Assembly: GCA_958295465.1 (NCBI GenBank)
Contig: OY282353.1
Span: 2,037,001-2,101,000 of the forward strand
Source: an uncultured Gammaproteobacteria bacterium
GTDB taxonomy: Bacteria; Pseudomonadota; Gammaproteobacteria; HK1
Reading direction: 5' to 3'
DNA length: 64,000 nucleotides
Shown: positions 63,168 to 64,000 of the stretch, in pieces
Layout: each line of letters opens with the position of its first letter
How positions within the stretch are numbered: the first letter of the stretch is position 1
Translations under genes and position numbers: made by a program
The notes under the pieces: generated by a model
What the model was told of the DNA's origin: nothing
What the model saw: the letters and a program-made list of their open reading frames with translations, nothing else
Databases searched by the model: none

Positions 63168-64000
63168 TCAACCCGCGAGGACGTCGCTCACCCCGACCCC
63201 GTGCCAGCCCGCCTCGCGCCCGCTCCAGTAGGCCTGCTGGATCCGGCTCGTGACGATTCCGGCGTGGCCGTTGCCGATCGGCCTGCCGTTCACCCGGGTG
63301 ACCGGCATCACCCCGCCCGCGGTGGTGCTCGCGAACACCTCGCTCGCCCGCGCGATTTCATCAGGTCGGATTTTGCGCAACTCGAAGGGGATCCCCTCGC
63401 GCTCGCAGAGCTCGCGCACCGCGCGCCGCGTGATCCCTTCGAGGATGTTGTAGTCCGGGCTGGCGACGGCGCCCTCCCTGACGATGAAGACGTTGAAGCC
63501 GGGACCTTCGGTGAGGCATCCGTCGGCGCCGGTCAGGATGGCGTCGTCGCATCCGTGGTCGTATGCCTCGAAGCGGGCCTGCACGAGGTCGGCGCGGTTG
63601 TAGTTCTTGAAGCGCTGGTCGATCGCCTTCGACGACACGCGCTCGACGCCGCTCACGAAGAGGTCCGCACCGTGGCGGCACTTGTCCTCTCCCCATATCC
63701 ATACGTAGGGGATGGCGTAGACCACCACGCTCGGTATCAGGCTGCGCGGATCCGAGACCCCGGGAGCGGGCGCCCCGCGGGTGATCTGCATCTTCACGTA
63801 GGCGTTCGAGAGTCCGGCCCGATGGACGCACTCCGCGCAGATCCGCCGCATCTCCTCGAACGAACGGGGGTTCTCGAGGCGGAACCCCTCGCACGAGCGC
63901 CGGAATCGCTCCAGATGCTCGTCGAGCATGAAGAACCGTCCGTTCCAGGTGGACGTGACGTCGTACACGCTGTCGCCCCAGACGAACCCGGCGTCGAAGA
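63168..64000 (-). CDS. Class IV (branched-chain type) aminotransferase, N-terminus beyond window
   Basis: The frame is open from the right edge to the stop at 63168 (about 277 residues visible). It shows FVWGDSVYDVTSTWNGRFFM, LDEHLERFRRSC, SSKAIDQRFKNYNRADLVQA (PLP-lysine region), DDAILTGADGCLTEGPGFNV, ILEGITRRAVRELCER and EVFASTTAGGVMPVTRVNGR. This is the order of branched-chain/D-amino-acid aminotransferases of fold type IV. The EGPGFN form of the E-x-x-x-x-N motif and TTAGG instead of GTA leave the substrate open (D-amino-acid or (R)-amine transaminase-like possible). Confidence 0.85.
   Translation of the reverse strand, partial: FDAGFVWGDSVYDVTSTWNGRFFMLDEHLERFRRSCEGFRLENPRSFEEMRRICAECVHRAGLSNAYVKMQITRGAPAPGVSDPRSLIPSVVVYAIPYVWIWGEDKCRHGADLFVSGVERVSSKAIDQRFKNYNRADLVQARFEAYDHGCDDAILTGADGCLTEGPGFNVFIVREGAVASPDYNILEGITRRAVRELCEREGIPFELRKIRPDEIARASEVFASTTAGGVMPVTRVNGRPIGNGHAGIVTSRIQQAYWSGREAGWHGVGVSDVLAG

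Overview
The window is 64 kb of high-GC (roughly two-thirds G+C by eye) bacterial chromosome, most likely from a gammaproteobacterium. Supporting this are an sdhC-D-A-B-sdhE cluster with a CptA/YgfX-like gene beside it, a 344-residue PilT, bacterial glmS and argG, and a perfect FNR/Anr-type palindrome. The order and genus cannot be fixed from the sequence. Both ends cut genes: an acyl-CoA synthetase on the left and a class IV aminotransferase on the right.

The backbone is rich in amide, amino-acid and nitrogen metabolism. It holds pyrE, a class I aminotransferase, a D-carbamoylase-type amidohydrolase, a MetA-family acyltransferase with a P-loop ATPase, gamma-glutamyltranspeptidase, a DUF849/BKACE enzyme, the complete aapJQMP amino-acid transporter, three amidase-signature enzymes, a TauD/TfdA-type dioxygenase, hyuA/hyuB (oxoprolinase/hydantoinase family), a polysaccharide deacetylase-like amidohydrolase, glmS, a malate/lactate-type dehydrogenase and argG. 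Together these suggest a cell that scavenges amides, peptides and amino acids.

Between these lie accessory and decaying segments. About 4.7-5.8 kb is a deletion-fused ehuB/ehuD transporter remnant. About 10.05 kb is an orphan N-terminus resembling Swt1-type HEPN proteins. About 25.4-30.9 kb is a graveyard of fragments (IS3 orfA, RidA, a Dam-like methylase ending at tRNA-Arg, VapC, IS21 istA, another transposase, an AbrB-like tail) around tRNA-Ala and tRNA-Arg. About 33.6-37.5 kb is an unusual three-gene cluster built on a 965-residue flotillin-like protein. About 44.56-44.77 kb is a tRNA-Ser 5' part cut by a truncated IS3 end. About 57.8-59.2 kb has a two-gene unknown plus a frameshifted ISAzo13-type transposase. 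About 61.6-63.1 kb has a PIN-domain fusion gene beside an odd tRNA whose 3' half is tandemly duplicated.

Two themes stand out. First, short tandem duplications (about 42-109 bp, two to three copies) recur along the whole window. Several copy gene starts (hyuA, cptA, sdhE) and so create decoy upstream reading frames. Second, there are compact gene sets with no recognised system name: a proteasome-type Ntn-hydrolase overlapping a YwgA/Panacea-like gene, the flotillin cluster, and the PIN fusion. These are the best candidates for undescribed biology, but their functions are inference only.
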